From Ephemerocybe angulata (taxonomy: Eukaryota; Basidiomycota; Agaricomycetes; Agaricales; Psathyrellaceae), in assembly GCA_013368325.1 (NCBI GenBank), contig JAACJK010000045.1, forward strand, positions 1 to 20,936: a stretch of DNA of 20,936 bases, read 5' to 3'. Shown here piece by piece: positions 9,832-20,936 of this stretch (position 1 is its first letter; every line of letters begins with the position of its first letter). Under the pieces are notes generated by a model. The model ran no database searches. It was not told the origin of the DNA and saw only the letters and a program-made list of their open reading frames with translations. Position numbers and translations under genes: made by a program.

Positions 9832-11251
9832 AAATTGAGACAAGGCAGTGGTCGTAGAGTGGCGAGTCGCGGTGTGCGGAGATGGTTGAAACCGTTTGGA
9901 CAAGGGTTAGGAGACAATGCGGAAGACAAATGGAATGGAAACAGATCGAGGCGTTTGAAAGGAAAGGCAAGCGAGAAGAGATGCATGTGCGATACGGGGA
10001 GTCCGTTTGGGAGAGGTTTAGGAAATGGAACGAGAGCGAGGTGTTTGAACCGAGTTTGAAAGGAAACACAAGCAGACCGTGCGGGAGAGGTTTAGGGAAT
10101 CAGATGGAGAGAACGGGGAGCGTTGAAGCATGCGCAATGGCAGGAGGTGTTTGAAAGGAAATGATGCAGGCGGAGAAGGGCAAGGGAGAGGGTTTGGGAA
10201 TGGAAATGAAATGAAGAGGGTCGAACATTTGAAAGCGAGTTGTTGGTGGATCGCAGGCTCAGGGAGATCGAGGGAAAGTCCGAGAGGGTGACACGGGAAC
10301 ACACGAGGCAGTGCGTGAGAAAGAGATCATGTGAACGCAAGCCATGCGTCAGGGCGAGGTTTAGGATACATCGTGGATGAGGTCAAGGTGTGCGACGGAG
10401 CAAGTCGGTGTGCGGAGATGGTTGAAAACGTTTGGACAAGGGTTAGGAGACAACGCGGAAGGCAAATGTGTCGGGTTGAATGGAAACAGAACAAGGTGTT
10501 TATGCAAGCGAGAAGAGATGCATGTGCAAGACGTGGAGTCCGTTGGGGAGAGGTTTAGGAAATAAAATGGGGAGAGTTAGGGAAGCGTGGATGTGGTCGA
10601 TGCATGCGAAATGGAGGGAGGGGTTGGAAAGAAAATGATGCAGGTGGAGAGGAGTGTAAGGGAGAGGGTTGGACGTTTGAAAGCAAGTCGATCAAGGGTC
10701 AGGGAGGTCGAGGGAGAGTTTGAGAGGGTGACACGTGAACGTGCGAGGCAGCACGTGAGAAAGAGATCATGTGAACGCAAGCAGTGCATTGGGGCGAGGT
10801 TTAGGAAAAGACAGCACGGATGAGGTGGAAAGGGAGAAGAGAGTAGTTTGGAATGGGACAGGGGACAGAGCGAGTGAGTTGGGAGGAGGGTTAGGCAGGG
10901 CATCTTGGATGAAGGGTGTGGGGACAGAGATGGGTGCCGTGTTGGATGCGGGCGGTGAGAGATGACGCCGAGCGAGATGCATGTGTGTGGGAATCGCAGG
11001 GGCATGTGACGGGAATAAACAAGGGCGTTTGGACAATGGTGGGAAAGAGTCATCAAATCCGGTTGATGGAAATGATGTGGCGTGGCCGTGGGAATTGCAG
11101 ATGCGGTCGGGGAAGAGAGCGGCCGTTCGGACGAGGTTTAGGCATCACAGAAGATCAATGAATTGGCAAGATTGAGACATGCTGGTGGGTCAAGTGGGAG
11201 TGATGTATGTGAAGAACACGGAGGAATGAGAGCATCCGGGAAAGGGTTAGG
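9832..11251 (+). repeat. Satellite unit 8 (1,420 bp, intact)
   Basis: Full-length copy indistinguishable by eye from the reference and from the next unit. Units 8 and 9 together form the cleanest stretch of the array, with no indel found over 2,840 bp. Confidence 0.96.
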
Positions 11252-12671
11252 AAATTGAGACAAGGCAGTGGTCGTAGAGTGGCGAGTCGCGGTGTGCGGA
11301 GATGGTTGAAACCGTTTGGACAAGGGTTAGGAGACAATGCGGAAGACAAATGGAATGGAAACAGATCGAGGCGTTTGAAAGGAAAGGCAAGCGAGAAGAG
11401 ATGCATGTGCGATACGGGGAGTCCGTTTGGGAGAGGTTTAGGAAATGGAACGAGAGCGAGGTGTTTGAACCGAGTTTGAAAGGAAACACAAGCAGACCGT
11501 GCGGGAGAGGTTTAGGGAATCAGATGGAGAGAACGGGGAGCGTTGAAGCATGCGCAATGGCAGGAGGTGTTTGAAAGGAAATGATGCAGGCGGAGAAGGG
11601 CAAGGGAGAGGGTTTGGGAATGGAAATGAAATGAAGAGGGTCGAACATTTGAAAGCGAGTTGTTGGTGGATCGCAGGCTCAGGGAGATCGAGGGAAAGTC
11701 CGAGAGGGTGACACGGGAACACACGAGGCAGTGCGTGAGAAAGAGATCATGTGAACGCAAGCCATGCGTCAGGGCGAGGTTTAGGATACATCGTGGATGA
11801 GGTCAAGGTGTGCGACGGAGCAAGTCGGTGTGCGGAGATGGTTGAAAACGTTTGGACAAGGGTTAGGAGACAACGCGGAAGGCAAATGTGTCGGGTTGAA
11901 TGGAAACAGAACAAGGTGTTTATGCAAGCGAGAAGAGATGCATGTGCAAGACGTGGAGTCCGTTGGGGAGAGGTTTAGGAAATAAAATGGGGAGAGTTAG
12001 GGAAGCGTGGATGTGGTCGATGCATGCGAAATGGAGGGAGGGGTTGGAAAGAAAATGATGCAGGTGGAGAGGAGTGTAAGGGAGAGGGTTGGACGTTTGA
12101 AAGCAAGTCGATCAAGGGTCAGGGAGGTCGAGGGAGAGTTTGAGAGGGTGACACGTGAACGTGCGAGGCAGCACGTGAGAAAGAGATCATGTGAACGCAA
12201 GCAGTGCATTGGGGCGAGGTTTAGGAAAAGACAGCACGGATGAGGTGGAAAGGGAGAAGAGAGTAGTTTGGAATGGGACAGGGGACAGAGCGAGTGAGTT
12301 GGGAGGAGGGTTAGGCAGGGCATCTTGGATGAAGGGTGTGGGGACAGAGATGGGTGCCGTGTTGGATGCGGGCGGTGAGAGATGACGCCGAGCGAGATGC
12401 ATGTGTGTGGGAATCGCAGGGGCATGTGACGGGAATAAACAAGGGCGTTTGGACAATGGTGGGAAAGAGTCATCAAATCCGGTTGATGGAAATGATGTGG
12501 CGTGGCCGTGGGAATTGCAGATGCGGTCGGGGAAGAGAGCGGCCGTTCGGACGAGGTTTAGGCATCACAGAAGATCAATGAATTGGCAAGATTGAGACAT
12601 GCTGGTGGGTCAAGTGGGAGTGATGTATGTGAAGAACACGGAGGAATGAGAGCATCCGGGAAAGGGTTAGG
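11252..12671 (+). repeat. Satellite unit 9 (1,420 bp, intact)
   Basis: Full-length copy with no difference from the reference found by eye. Confidence 0.96.
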
Positions 12672-14089
12672 AAATTGAGACAAGGCAGTGGTCGTAGAGT
12701 GGCGAGTCGCGGTGTGCGGAGATGGTTGAAACCGTTTGGACAAGGGTTAGGAGACAATGCGGAAGACAAATGGAATGGAAACAGATCGAGGCGTTTGAAA
12801 GGAAAGGCAAGCGAGAAGAGATGCATGTGCGATACGGGGAGTCCGTTTGGGAGAGGTTTAGGAAATGGAACGAGAGCGAGGTGTTTGAACCGAGTTTGAA
12901 AGGAAACACAAGCAGACCGTGCGGGAGAGGTTTAGGGAATCAGATGGAGAGAACGGGGAGCGTTGAAGCATGCGCAATGGCAGGAGGTGTTTGAAAGGAA
13001 ATGATGCAGGCGGAGAAGGGCAAGGGAGAGGGTTTGGGAATGGAAATGAAATGAAGAGGGTCGAACATTTGAAAGCGAGTTGTTGGTGGATCGCAGGCTC
13101 AGGGAGATCGAGGGAAAGTCCGAGAGGGTGACACGGGAACACACGAGGCAGTGCGTGAGAAAGAGATCATGTGAACGCAAGCCATGCGTCAGGGCGAGGT
13201 TTAGGATACATCGTGGATGAGGTCAAGGTGTGCGACGGAGCAAGTCGGTGTGCGGAGATGGTTGAAAACGTTTGGACAAGGGTTAGGAGACAACGCGGAA
13301 GGCAAATGTGTCGGGTTGAATGGAAACAGAACAAGGTGTTTATGCAAGCGAGAAGAGATGCATGTGCAAGACGTGGAGTCCGTTGGGGAGAGGTTTAGGA
13401 AATAAAATGGGGAGAGTTAGGGAAGCGTGGATGTGGTCGATGCATGCGAAATGGAGGGAGGGGTTGGAAAGAAAATGATGCAGGTGGAGAGGAGTGTAAG
13501 GGAGAGGGTTGGACGTTTGAAAGCAAGTCGATCAAGGGTCAGGGAGGTCGAGGGAGAGTTTGAGAGGGTGACACGTGAACGTGCGAGGCAGCACGTGAGA
13601 AAGAGATCATGTGAACGCAAGCAGTGCATTGGGGCGAGGTTTAGGAAAAGACAGCACGGATGAGGTGGAAAGGGAGAAGAGAGTAGTTTGGAATGGGACA
13701 GGGGACAGAGCGAGTGAGTTGGGAGGAGGGTTAGGCAGGGCATCTTGGATGAAGGGGTGTGGGACAGAGATGGGTGCCGTGTTGGATGCGGGCGGTGAGA
13801 GATGACGCCGAGCGAGATGCATGTGTGTGGGAATCGCAGGGGCATGTGACGGGAATAAACAAGGGCGTTTGGACAATGGTGGGAAAGAGTCATCAAATCC
13901 GGTTGATGGAAATGATGTGGCGTGGCCGGGAATTGCAGATGCGGTCGGGGAAGAGAGCGGCCGTTCGGACGAGGTTTAGGCATCACAGAAGATCAATGAA
14001 TTGGCAAGATTGAGACATGCTGGTGGGTCAAGTGGGAGTGATGTATGTGAAGAACACGGAGGAATGAGAGCATCCGGGAAAGGGTTAGG
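12672..14089 (+). repeat. Satellite unit 10 (1,418 bp)
   Basis: Near 13754-13763 one G is gained in one G run and one G lost from the next, with no net change. Two bases (TG) are missing near 13927. The rest matches the reference. Confidence 0.95.
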
Positions 14090-15508
14090 AAATTGAGACA
14101 AGGCAGTGGTCGTAGAGTGGCGAGTCGCGGTGTGCGGAGATGGTTGAAACCGTTTGGACAAGGGTTAGGAGACAATGCGGAAGACAAATGGAATGGAAAC
14201 AGATCGAGGCGTTTGAAAGGAAAGGCAAGCGAGAAGAGATGCATGTGCGATACGGGGAGTCCGTTTGGGAGAGGTTTAGGAAATGGAACGAGAGCGAGGT
14301 GTTTGAACCGAGTTTGAAAGGAACACAAGCAGACCGTGCGGGAGAGGTTTAGGGAATCAGATGGAGAGAACGGGGAGCGTTGAAGCATGCGCAATGGCAG
14401 GAGGTGTTTGAAAGGAAATGATGCAGGCGGAGAAGGGCAAGGGAGAGGGTTTGGGAATGGAAATGAAATGAAGAGGGTCGAACATTTGAAAGCGAGTTGT
14501 TGGTGGATCGCAGGCTCAGGGAGATCGAGGGAAAGTCCGAGAGGGTGACACGGGAACACACGAGGCAGTGCGTGAGAAAGAGATCATGTGAACGCAAGCC
14601 ATGCGTCAGGGCGAGGTTTAGGATACATCGTGGATGAGGTCAAGGTGTGCGACGGAGCAAGTCGGTGTGCGGAGATGGTTGAAAACGTTTGGACAAGGGT
14701 TAGGAGACAACGCGGAAGGCAAATGTGTCGGGTTGAATGGAAACAGAACAAGGTGTTTATGCAAGCGAGAAGAGATGCATGTGCAAGACGTGGAGTCCGT
14801 TGGGGAGAGGTTTAGGAAATAAAATGGGGAGAGTTAGGGAAGCGTGGATGTGGTCGATGCATGCGAAATGGAGGGAGGGGTTGGAAAGAAAATGATGCAG
14901 GTGGAGAGGAGTGTAAGGGAGAGGGTTGGACGTTTGAAAGCAAGTCGATCAAGGGTCAGGGAGGTCGAGGGAGAGTTTGAGAGGGTGACACGTGAACGTG
15001 CGAGGCAGCACGTGAGAAAGAGATCATGTGAACGCAAGCAGTGCATTGGGGCGAGGTTTAGGAAAAGACAGCACGGATGAGGTGGAAAGGGAGAAGAGAG
15101 TAGTTTGGAATGGGACAGGGGACAGAGCGAGTGAGTTGGGAGGAGGGTTAGGCAGGGCATCTTGGATGAAGGGTGTGGGGACAGAGATGGGTGCCGTGTT
15201 GGATGCGGGCGGTGAGAGATGACGCCGAGCGAGATGCATGTGTGTGGGAATCGCAGGGGCATGTGACGGGAATAAACAAGGGCGTTTGGACAATGGTGGG
15301 AAAGAGTCATCAAATCCGGTTGATGGAAATGATGTGGCGTGGCCGTGGGAATTGCAGATGCGGTCGGGGAAGAGAGCGGCCGTTCGGACGAGGTTTAGGC
15401 ATCACAGAAGATCAATGAATTGGCAAGATTGAGACATGCTGGTGGGTCAAGTGGGAGTGATGTATGTGAAGAACACGGAGGAATGAGAGCATCCGGGAAA
15501 GGGTTAGG
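14090..15508 (+). repeat. Satellite unit 11 (1,419 bp)
   Basis: One A is missing from an AAA run near 14322; otherwise as the reference. The loss opens a fused minus-strand frame at 13993-14559 that no other copy has. Confidence 0.95.
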
Positions 15509-16925
15509 AAATTGAGACAAGGCAGTGGTCGTAGAGTGGCGAGTCGCGGTGTGCGGAGATGGTTGAAACCGTTTGGACAAGGGTTAGGAGACAATGCGGA
15601 AGACAAATGGAATGGAAACAGATCGAGGCGTTTGAAAGGAAAGGCAAGCGAGAAGAGATGCATGTGCGATACGGGGAGTCCGTTTGGGAGAGGTTTAGGA
15701 AATGGAACGAGAGCGAGGTGTTTGAACCGAGTTTGAAAGGAAACACAAGCAGACCGTGCGGGAGAGGTTTAGGGAATCAGATGGAGAGAACGGGAGCGTT
15801 GAAGCATGCGCAATGGCAGGAGGTGTTTGAAAGGAAATGATGCAGGCGGAGAAGGGCAAGGGAGAGGGTTTGGGAATGGAAATGAAATGAAGGGTCGAAC
15901 ATTTGAAAGCGAGTTGTTGGTGGATCGCAGGCTCAGGGAGATCGAGGGAAAGTCCGAGAGGGTGACACGGGAACACACGAGGCAGTGCGTGAGAAAGAGA
16001 TCATGTGAACGCAAGCCATGCGTCAGGGCGAGGTTTAGGATACATCGTGGATGAGGTCAAGGTGTGCGACGGAGCAAGTCGGTGTGCGGAGATGGTTGAA
16101 AACGTTTGGACAAGGGTTAGGAGACAACGCGGAAGGCAAATGTGTCGGGTTGAATGGAAACAGAACAAGGTGTTTATGCAAGCGAGAAGAGATGCATGTG
16201 CAAGACGTGGAGTCCGTTGGGGAGAGGTTTAGGAAATAAAATGGGGAGAGTTAGGGAAGCGTGGATGTGGTCGATGCATGCGAAATGGAGGGAGGGGTTG
16301 GAAAGAAAATGATGCAGGTGGAGAGGAGTGTAAGGGAGAGGGTTGGACGTTTGAAAGCAAGTCGATCAAGGGTCAGGGAGGTCGAGGGAGAGTTTGAGAG
16401 GGTGACACGTGAACGTGCGAGGCAGCACGTGAGAAAGAGATCATGTGAACGCAAGCAGTGCATTGGGGCGAGGTTTAGGAAAAGACAGCACGGATGAGGT
16501 GGAAAGGGAGAAGAGAGTAGTTTGGAATGGGACAGGGGACAGAGCGAGTGAGTTGGGAGGAGGGTTAGGCAGGGCATCTTGGATGAAGGGTGTGGGGACA
16601 GAGATGGGTGCCGTGTTGGATGCGGGCGGTGAGAGATGACGCCGAGCGAGATGCATGTGTGTGGGAATCGCAGGGGCATGTGACGGGAATAAACAAGGGC
16701 GTTTGGACAATGGTGGGAAAGAGTCATCAAATCCGGTTGATGGAAATGATGTGGCGTGGCCGTGGGAATTGCAGATGCGGTCGGGGAAGAGAGCGGCCGT
16801 TCGGACGAGGTTTAGGCATCACAGAAGATCAATGAATTGGCAAGATTGAGACATGCTGGTGGGTCAAGTGGGAGTGATGTATGTGAAGAACACGGAGGAA
16901 TGAGAGCATCCGGGAAAGGGTTAGG
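15509..16925 (+). repeat. Satellite unit 12 (1,417 bp)
   Basis: One G is missing from a GGGG run near 15792 and an AG dinucleotide near 15890; otherwise as the reference. Confidence 0.95.
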
Positions 16926-18344
16926 AAATTGAGACAAGGCAGTGGTCGTAGAGTGGCGAGTCGCGGTGTGCGGAGATGGTTGAAACCGTTTGGACAAGGG
17001 TTAGGAGACAATGCGGAAGACAAATGGAATGGAAACAGATCGAGGCGTTTGAAAGGAAAGGCAAGCGAGAAGAGATGCATGTGCGATACGGGGAGTCCGT
17101 TTGGGAGAGGTTTAGGAAATGGAACGAGAGCGAGGTGTTTGAACCGAGTTTGAAAGGAAAACAAAGCAGACCGTGCGGGAGAGGTTTAGGGAATCAGATG
17201 GAGAGAACGGGGAGCGTTGAAGCATGCGCAATGGCAGGAGGTGTTTGAAAGGAAATGATGCAGGCGGAGAAGGGCAAGGGAGAGGGTTTGGGAATGGAAA
17301 TGAAATGAAGAGGGTCGAACATTTGAAAGCGAGTTGTTGGTGGATCGCAGGCTCAGGGAGATCGAGGGAAAGTCCGAGAGGGTGACACGGGAACACACGA
17401 GGCAGTGCGTGAGAAAGAGATCATGTGAACGCAAGCCATGCGTCAGGGCGAGGTTTAGGATACATCGTGGATGAGGTCAAGGTGTGCGACGGAGCAAGTC
17501 GGTGTGCGGAGATGGTTGAAAACGTTTGGACAAGGGTTAGGAGACAACGCGGAAGGCAAATGTGTCGGGTTGAATGGAAACAGAACAAGGTGTTTATGCA
17601 AGCGAGAAGAGATGCATGTGCAAGACGTGGAGTCCGTTGGGGAGAGGTTTAGGAAATAAAATGGGGAGAGTTAGGGAAGCGTGGATGTGGTCGATGCATG
17701 CGAAATGGAGGAGGGGTTGGAAAGAAAATGATGCAGGTGGAGAGGAGTGTAAGGGAGAGGGTTGGACGTTTGAAAGCAAGTCGATCAAGGGTCAGGGAGG
17801 TCGAGGGAGAGTTTGAGAGGGTGACACGTGAACGTGCGAGGCAGCACGTGAGAAAGAGATCATGTGAACGCAAGCAGTGCATTGGGGCGAGGTTTAGGAA
17901 AAGACAGCACGGATGAGGTGGAAAGGGAGAAGAGAGTAGTTTGGAATGGGACAGGGGACAGAGCGAGTGAGTTGGGAGGAGGGTTAGGCAGGGCATCTTG
18001 GATGAAGGGTGTGGGGACAGAGATGGGTGCCGTGTTGGATGCGGGCGGTGAGAGATGACGCCGAGCGAGATGCATGTGTGTGGGAATCGCAGGGGCATGT
18101 GACGGGAATAAACAAGGGCGTTTGGACAATGGTGGGAAAGAGTCATCAAATCCGGTTGATGGAAATGATGTGGCGTGGCCGTGGGAATTGCAGATGCGGT
18201 CGGGGAAGAGAGCGGCCGTTCGGACGAGGTTTAGGCATCACAGAAGATCAATGAATTGGCAAGATTGAGACATGCTGGTGGGTCAAGTGGGAGTGATGTA
18301 TGTGAAGAACACGGAGGAATGAGAGCATCCGGGAAAGGGTTAGG
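16926..18344 (+). repeat. Satellite unit 13 (1,419 bp)
   Basis: Near 17157-17166 the reference GGAAACACAAGC reads GGAAAACAAAGC, which is either one inserted A with one lost C or three adjacent substitutions. This is the only place outside unit 5 where substitution is a fair reading. One G is missing near 17710. Confidence 0.95.
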
Positions 18345-19761
18345 AAATTGAGACAAGGCAGTGGTCGTAGAGTGGCGAGTCGCGGTGTGCGGAGATGGTT
18401 GAAACCGTTTGGACAAGGGTTAGGAGACAATGCGGAAGACAAATGGAATGGAAACAGATCGAGGCGTTTGAAAGGAAAGGCAAGCGAGAAGAGATGCATG
18501 TGCGATACGGGGAGTCCGTTTGGGAGAGGTTTAGGAAATGGAACGAGAGCGAGGTGTTTGAACCGAGTTTGAAAGGAAACACAAGCAGACCGTGCGGGAG
18601 AGGTTTAGGGAATCAGATGGAGAGAACGGGGAGCGTTGAAGCATGCGCAATGGCAGGAGGTGTTTGAAAGGAAATGATGCAGGCGGAGAAGGGCAAGGGA
18701 GAGGGTTTGGGAATGGAAATGAAATGAAGAGGGTCGAACATTTGAAAGCGAGTTGTTGGTGGATCGCAGGCTCAGGGAGATCGAGGGAAAGTCCGAGAGG
18801 GTGACACGGGAACACACGAGGCAGTGCGTGAGAAAGAGATCATGTGAACGCAAGCCATGCGTCAGGGCGAGGTTTAGGATACATCGTGGATGAGGTCAAG
18901 GTGTGCGACGGAGCAAGTCGGTGTGCGGAGATGGTTGAAAACGTTTGGACAAGGGTTTAGGAGACAACGCGGAAGGCAAATGTGTCGGGTTGAATGGAAA
19001 CAGAACAAGTGTTTATGCAAGCGAGAAGAGATGCATGTGCAAGACGTGGAGTCCGTTGGGGAGAGGTTTAGGAAATAAAATGGGGAGAGTTAGGGAAGCG
19101 TGGATGTGGTCGATGCATGCGAAATGGAGGGAGGGGTTGGAAAGAAAATGATGCAGGTGGAGAGGAGTGTAAGGGAGAGGGTTGGACGTTTGAAAGCAAG
19201 TCGATCAAGGTCAGGGAGGTCGAGGGAGAGTTTGAGAGGGTGACACGTGAACGTGCGAGGCAGCACGTGAGAAAGAGATCATGTGAACGCAAGCAGTGCA
19301 TTGGGGCGGGTTTAGGAAAAGACAGCACGGATGAGGTGGAAAGGGAGAAGAGAGTAGTTTGGAATGGACAGGGGACAGAGCGAGTGAGTTGGGAGGAGGG
19401 TTAGGCAGGGCATCTTGGATGAAGGGTGTGGGGACAGAGATGGGTGCCGTGTTGGATGCGGGCGGTGAGAGATGACGCCGAGCGAGATGCATGTGTGTGG
19501 GAATCGCAGGGGCATGTGACGGGAATAAACAAGGGCGTTTGGACAATGGTGGGAAAGAGTCATCAAATCCGGTTGATGGAAATGATGTGGCGTGGCCGTG
19601 GGAATTGCAGATGCGGTCGGGGAAGAGAGCGGCCGTTCGGACGAGGTTTAGGCATCACAGAAGATCAATGAATTGGCAAGATTGAGACATGCTGGTGGGT
19701 CAAGTGGGAGTGATGTATGTGAAGAACACGGAGGAATGAGAGCATCCGGGAAAGGGTTAGG
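18345..19761 (+). repeat. Satellite unit 14 (1,417 bp)
   Basis: This unit has five single-base indels: an extra T in the telomere-like word near 18957, and losses of G near 19009, G near 19210, A near 19309 and G near 19367. They cluster within about 410 bp in the second and third parts of the unit, while the first part is clean. Confidence 0.95.
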
Positions 19762-20936
19762 AAATTGAGACAAGGCAGTGGTCGTAGAGTGGCGAGTCGC
19801 GGTGTGCGGAGATGGTTGAAACCGTTTGGACAAGGGTTAGGAGACAATGCGGAAGACAAATGGAATGGAAACAGATCGAGGCGTTTGAAAGGAAAGGCAA
19901 GCGAGAAGAGATGCATGTGCGATACGGGGAGTCCGTTTGGGAGAGGTTTAGGAAATGGAACGAGAGCGAGGTGTTTGAACCGAGTTTGAAAGGAAACACA
20001 AGCAGACCGTGCGGGAGAGGTTTAGGGAATCAGATGGAGAGAACGGGGAGCGTTGAAGCATGCGCAATGGCAGGAGGTGTTTGAAAGGAAATGATGCAGG
20101 CGGAGAAGGGCAAGGGAGGGTTTGGGAATGGAAATGAAATGAAGAGGGTCGAATTTGAAAGCGAGTGTTGGTGGATCGCAGGCTCAGGGAGATCGAGGGA
20201 AAGTCCGAGAGGGACACGGGAACACACGAGGCAGTGCGTGAGAAAGAGATCATGTGAACGCAAGCCATGCGTCAGGGCGAGGTTTAGGATACATCGTGGA
20301 TGAGGTCAAGGTGTGCGACGGAGCAAGTCGGTGTGCGGAGATGGTTGAAAACGTTTGGACAAGGGTTAGGAGACAACGCGGAAGGCAAATGTGTCGGGTT
20401 GAATGGAAACAGAACAAGGTGTTTATGCAAGCGAGAAGAGATGCATGTGCAAGACGTGGAGTCCGTTGGGGGAGGTTTAGGAAATAAAATGGGGAGAGTT
20501 AGGGAAGCGTGGATGTGGTCGATGCATGCGAAATGGAGGGAGGGGTTGGAAAGAAAATGATGCAGGTGGAGAGGAGTGTAAGGGAGAGGGTTGGACGTTT
20601 GAAAGCAAGTCGATCAAGGGTCAGGGAGGTCGAGGGAGAGTTTGAGAGGGTGACACGTGAACGTGCGAGGCAGCACGTGAGAAAGAGATCATGTGAACGC
20701 AAGCAGTGCATTGGGCGAGGTTTAGGAAAAGACAGCACGGATGAGGTGGAAAGGGAGAAGAGAGTAGTTTGGAATGGAAGGGAACAGAGCGAGTGAGTTG
20801 GGAGGAGGGTTAGGCAGGGCATCTTGGATGAAGGGTGTGGGACAGAGATGGGTGCCGTGTTGGATGCGGGCGGTGAGAGATGACGCCGAGCGAGATGCAT
20901 GTGTGTGGAATCGCAGGGGCATGTGACGGGAATAAA
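19762..20936 (+). repeat. Satellite unit 15, partial (1,175 bp)
   Basis: The window ends inside this unit, at a point matching reference offset 1,188. Nine small losses add up to the 13-bp shortfall: near 20117, 20153, 20167, 20213, 20470, 20715, 20777-20783, 20840 and 20908. This is the densest set of indels after unit 5. It may mark an array edge, a divergent copy or falling consensus quality. Confidence 0.93.

Larger units (their letters stand above)
1..20936 (+). repeat. Tandem satellite array, 1,420-bp unit, 14.8 copies
   Basis: The same roughly 1.42-kb sequence recurs head to tail in one orientation from the first to the last base. The landmark AAATTGAGACAAGGCAGTGG recurs at 15 places spaced 1,323-1,420 bp apart. 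Ten of the 13 intact-unit spacings other than the first are between 1,417 and 1,420. No unique sequence lies between units or at either edge, so the true array is longer than the window. I recognise no known satellite family. The orientation given is that of the purine-rich strand and is arbitrary. Unit boundaries are also arbitrary by rotation; I placed them just after a GGGTTAGG word. Large homogeneous arrays of this kind are typical of eukaryotic centromeric, pericentromeric or subtelomeric DNA; this location is inference. I see no gene anywhere in the window. Confidence 0.98.

Noticed and set aside
1..20936. A tandem-repeat protein encoded by the array
   Set aside because: The unit length leaves remainder 1 on division by 3, so frames shift each unit. 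Stops interrupt every frame within each unit, and single-base indels are tolerated everywhere.
1..20936. CRISPR array
   Set aside because: The repeating unit is 1.4 kb and continuous. The short GGKTTAGG words are 8 bp at irregular 22-269 bp spacing, with the same sequence between them in each unit rather than unique spacers.
1..20936. Ribosomal or 5S RNA gene cluster, or rDNA spacer
   Set aside because: No rRNA-like conserved sequence is seen in any unit, and no rRNA gene interrupts the repeats across almost 21 kb.
1..20936. Transposon or insertion sequence array
   Set aside because: No terminal inverted repeats, target site duplications, transposase or reverse transcriptase motifs are visible in the unit.

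Overview
The whole 20,936-base window is one head-to-tail tandem satellite array. I find no credible protein-coding gene, RNA gene, transposon or CRISPR array, and no unique flanking DNA at either edge. The unit is 1,420 bp in its intact form. The window holds 14 complete units plus a 15th cut off by the window end (1,175 bp). Unit starts, set at the AAATTGAGACAAGGCAGTGG landmark, are 1, 1415, 2835, 4254, 5674, 6997, 8414, 9832, 11252, 12672, 14090, 15509, 16926, 18345 and 19762.

The array is extraordinarily homogeneous. Units at 1415, 4254, 9832 and 11252 are full length and look identical by eye. The other units differ from them almost only by 1-2 bp insertions or deletions, which account for every length difference I measured. 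I could find essentially no clear base substitutions. The exception is the unit at 5674-6996, which has lost 97 bp over at least seven places.

Each unit has internal structure. A first module (534 bp) and a second module (440 bp) are diverged, collinear duplicates of each other. A third part (446 bp) shares words with them in a different order. A short telomere-like word, GGTTTAGG or GGGTTAGG, always on the + strand, occurs about 11 times per unit and ends most of the recognisable blocks. The + strand is purine-rich: in the first 80 bases A=20, G=33, T=17, C=10. CpG is not depleted there.

The many open frames on both strands are what a T-poor, purine-skewed tandem repeat gives. They overlap each other, break or shift at single-base indels, and cannot continue from unit to unit because 1,420 is not a multiple of three.

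An array like this suggests a eukaryotic nuclear genome (centromeric, subtelomeric or other heterochromatic satellite), but nothing in the sequence identifies the organism. A tandemly assembled small circular molecule or an assembler-expanded repeat remains possible. No genes work together here; the biology, if any, is in structure, motif spacing and repeat homogenisation.
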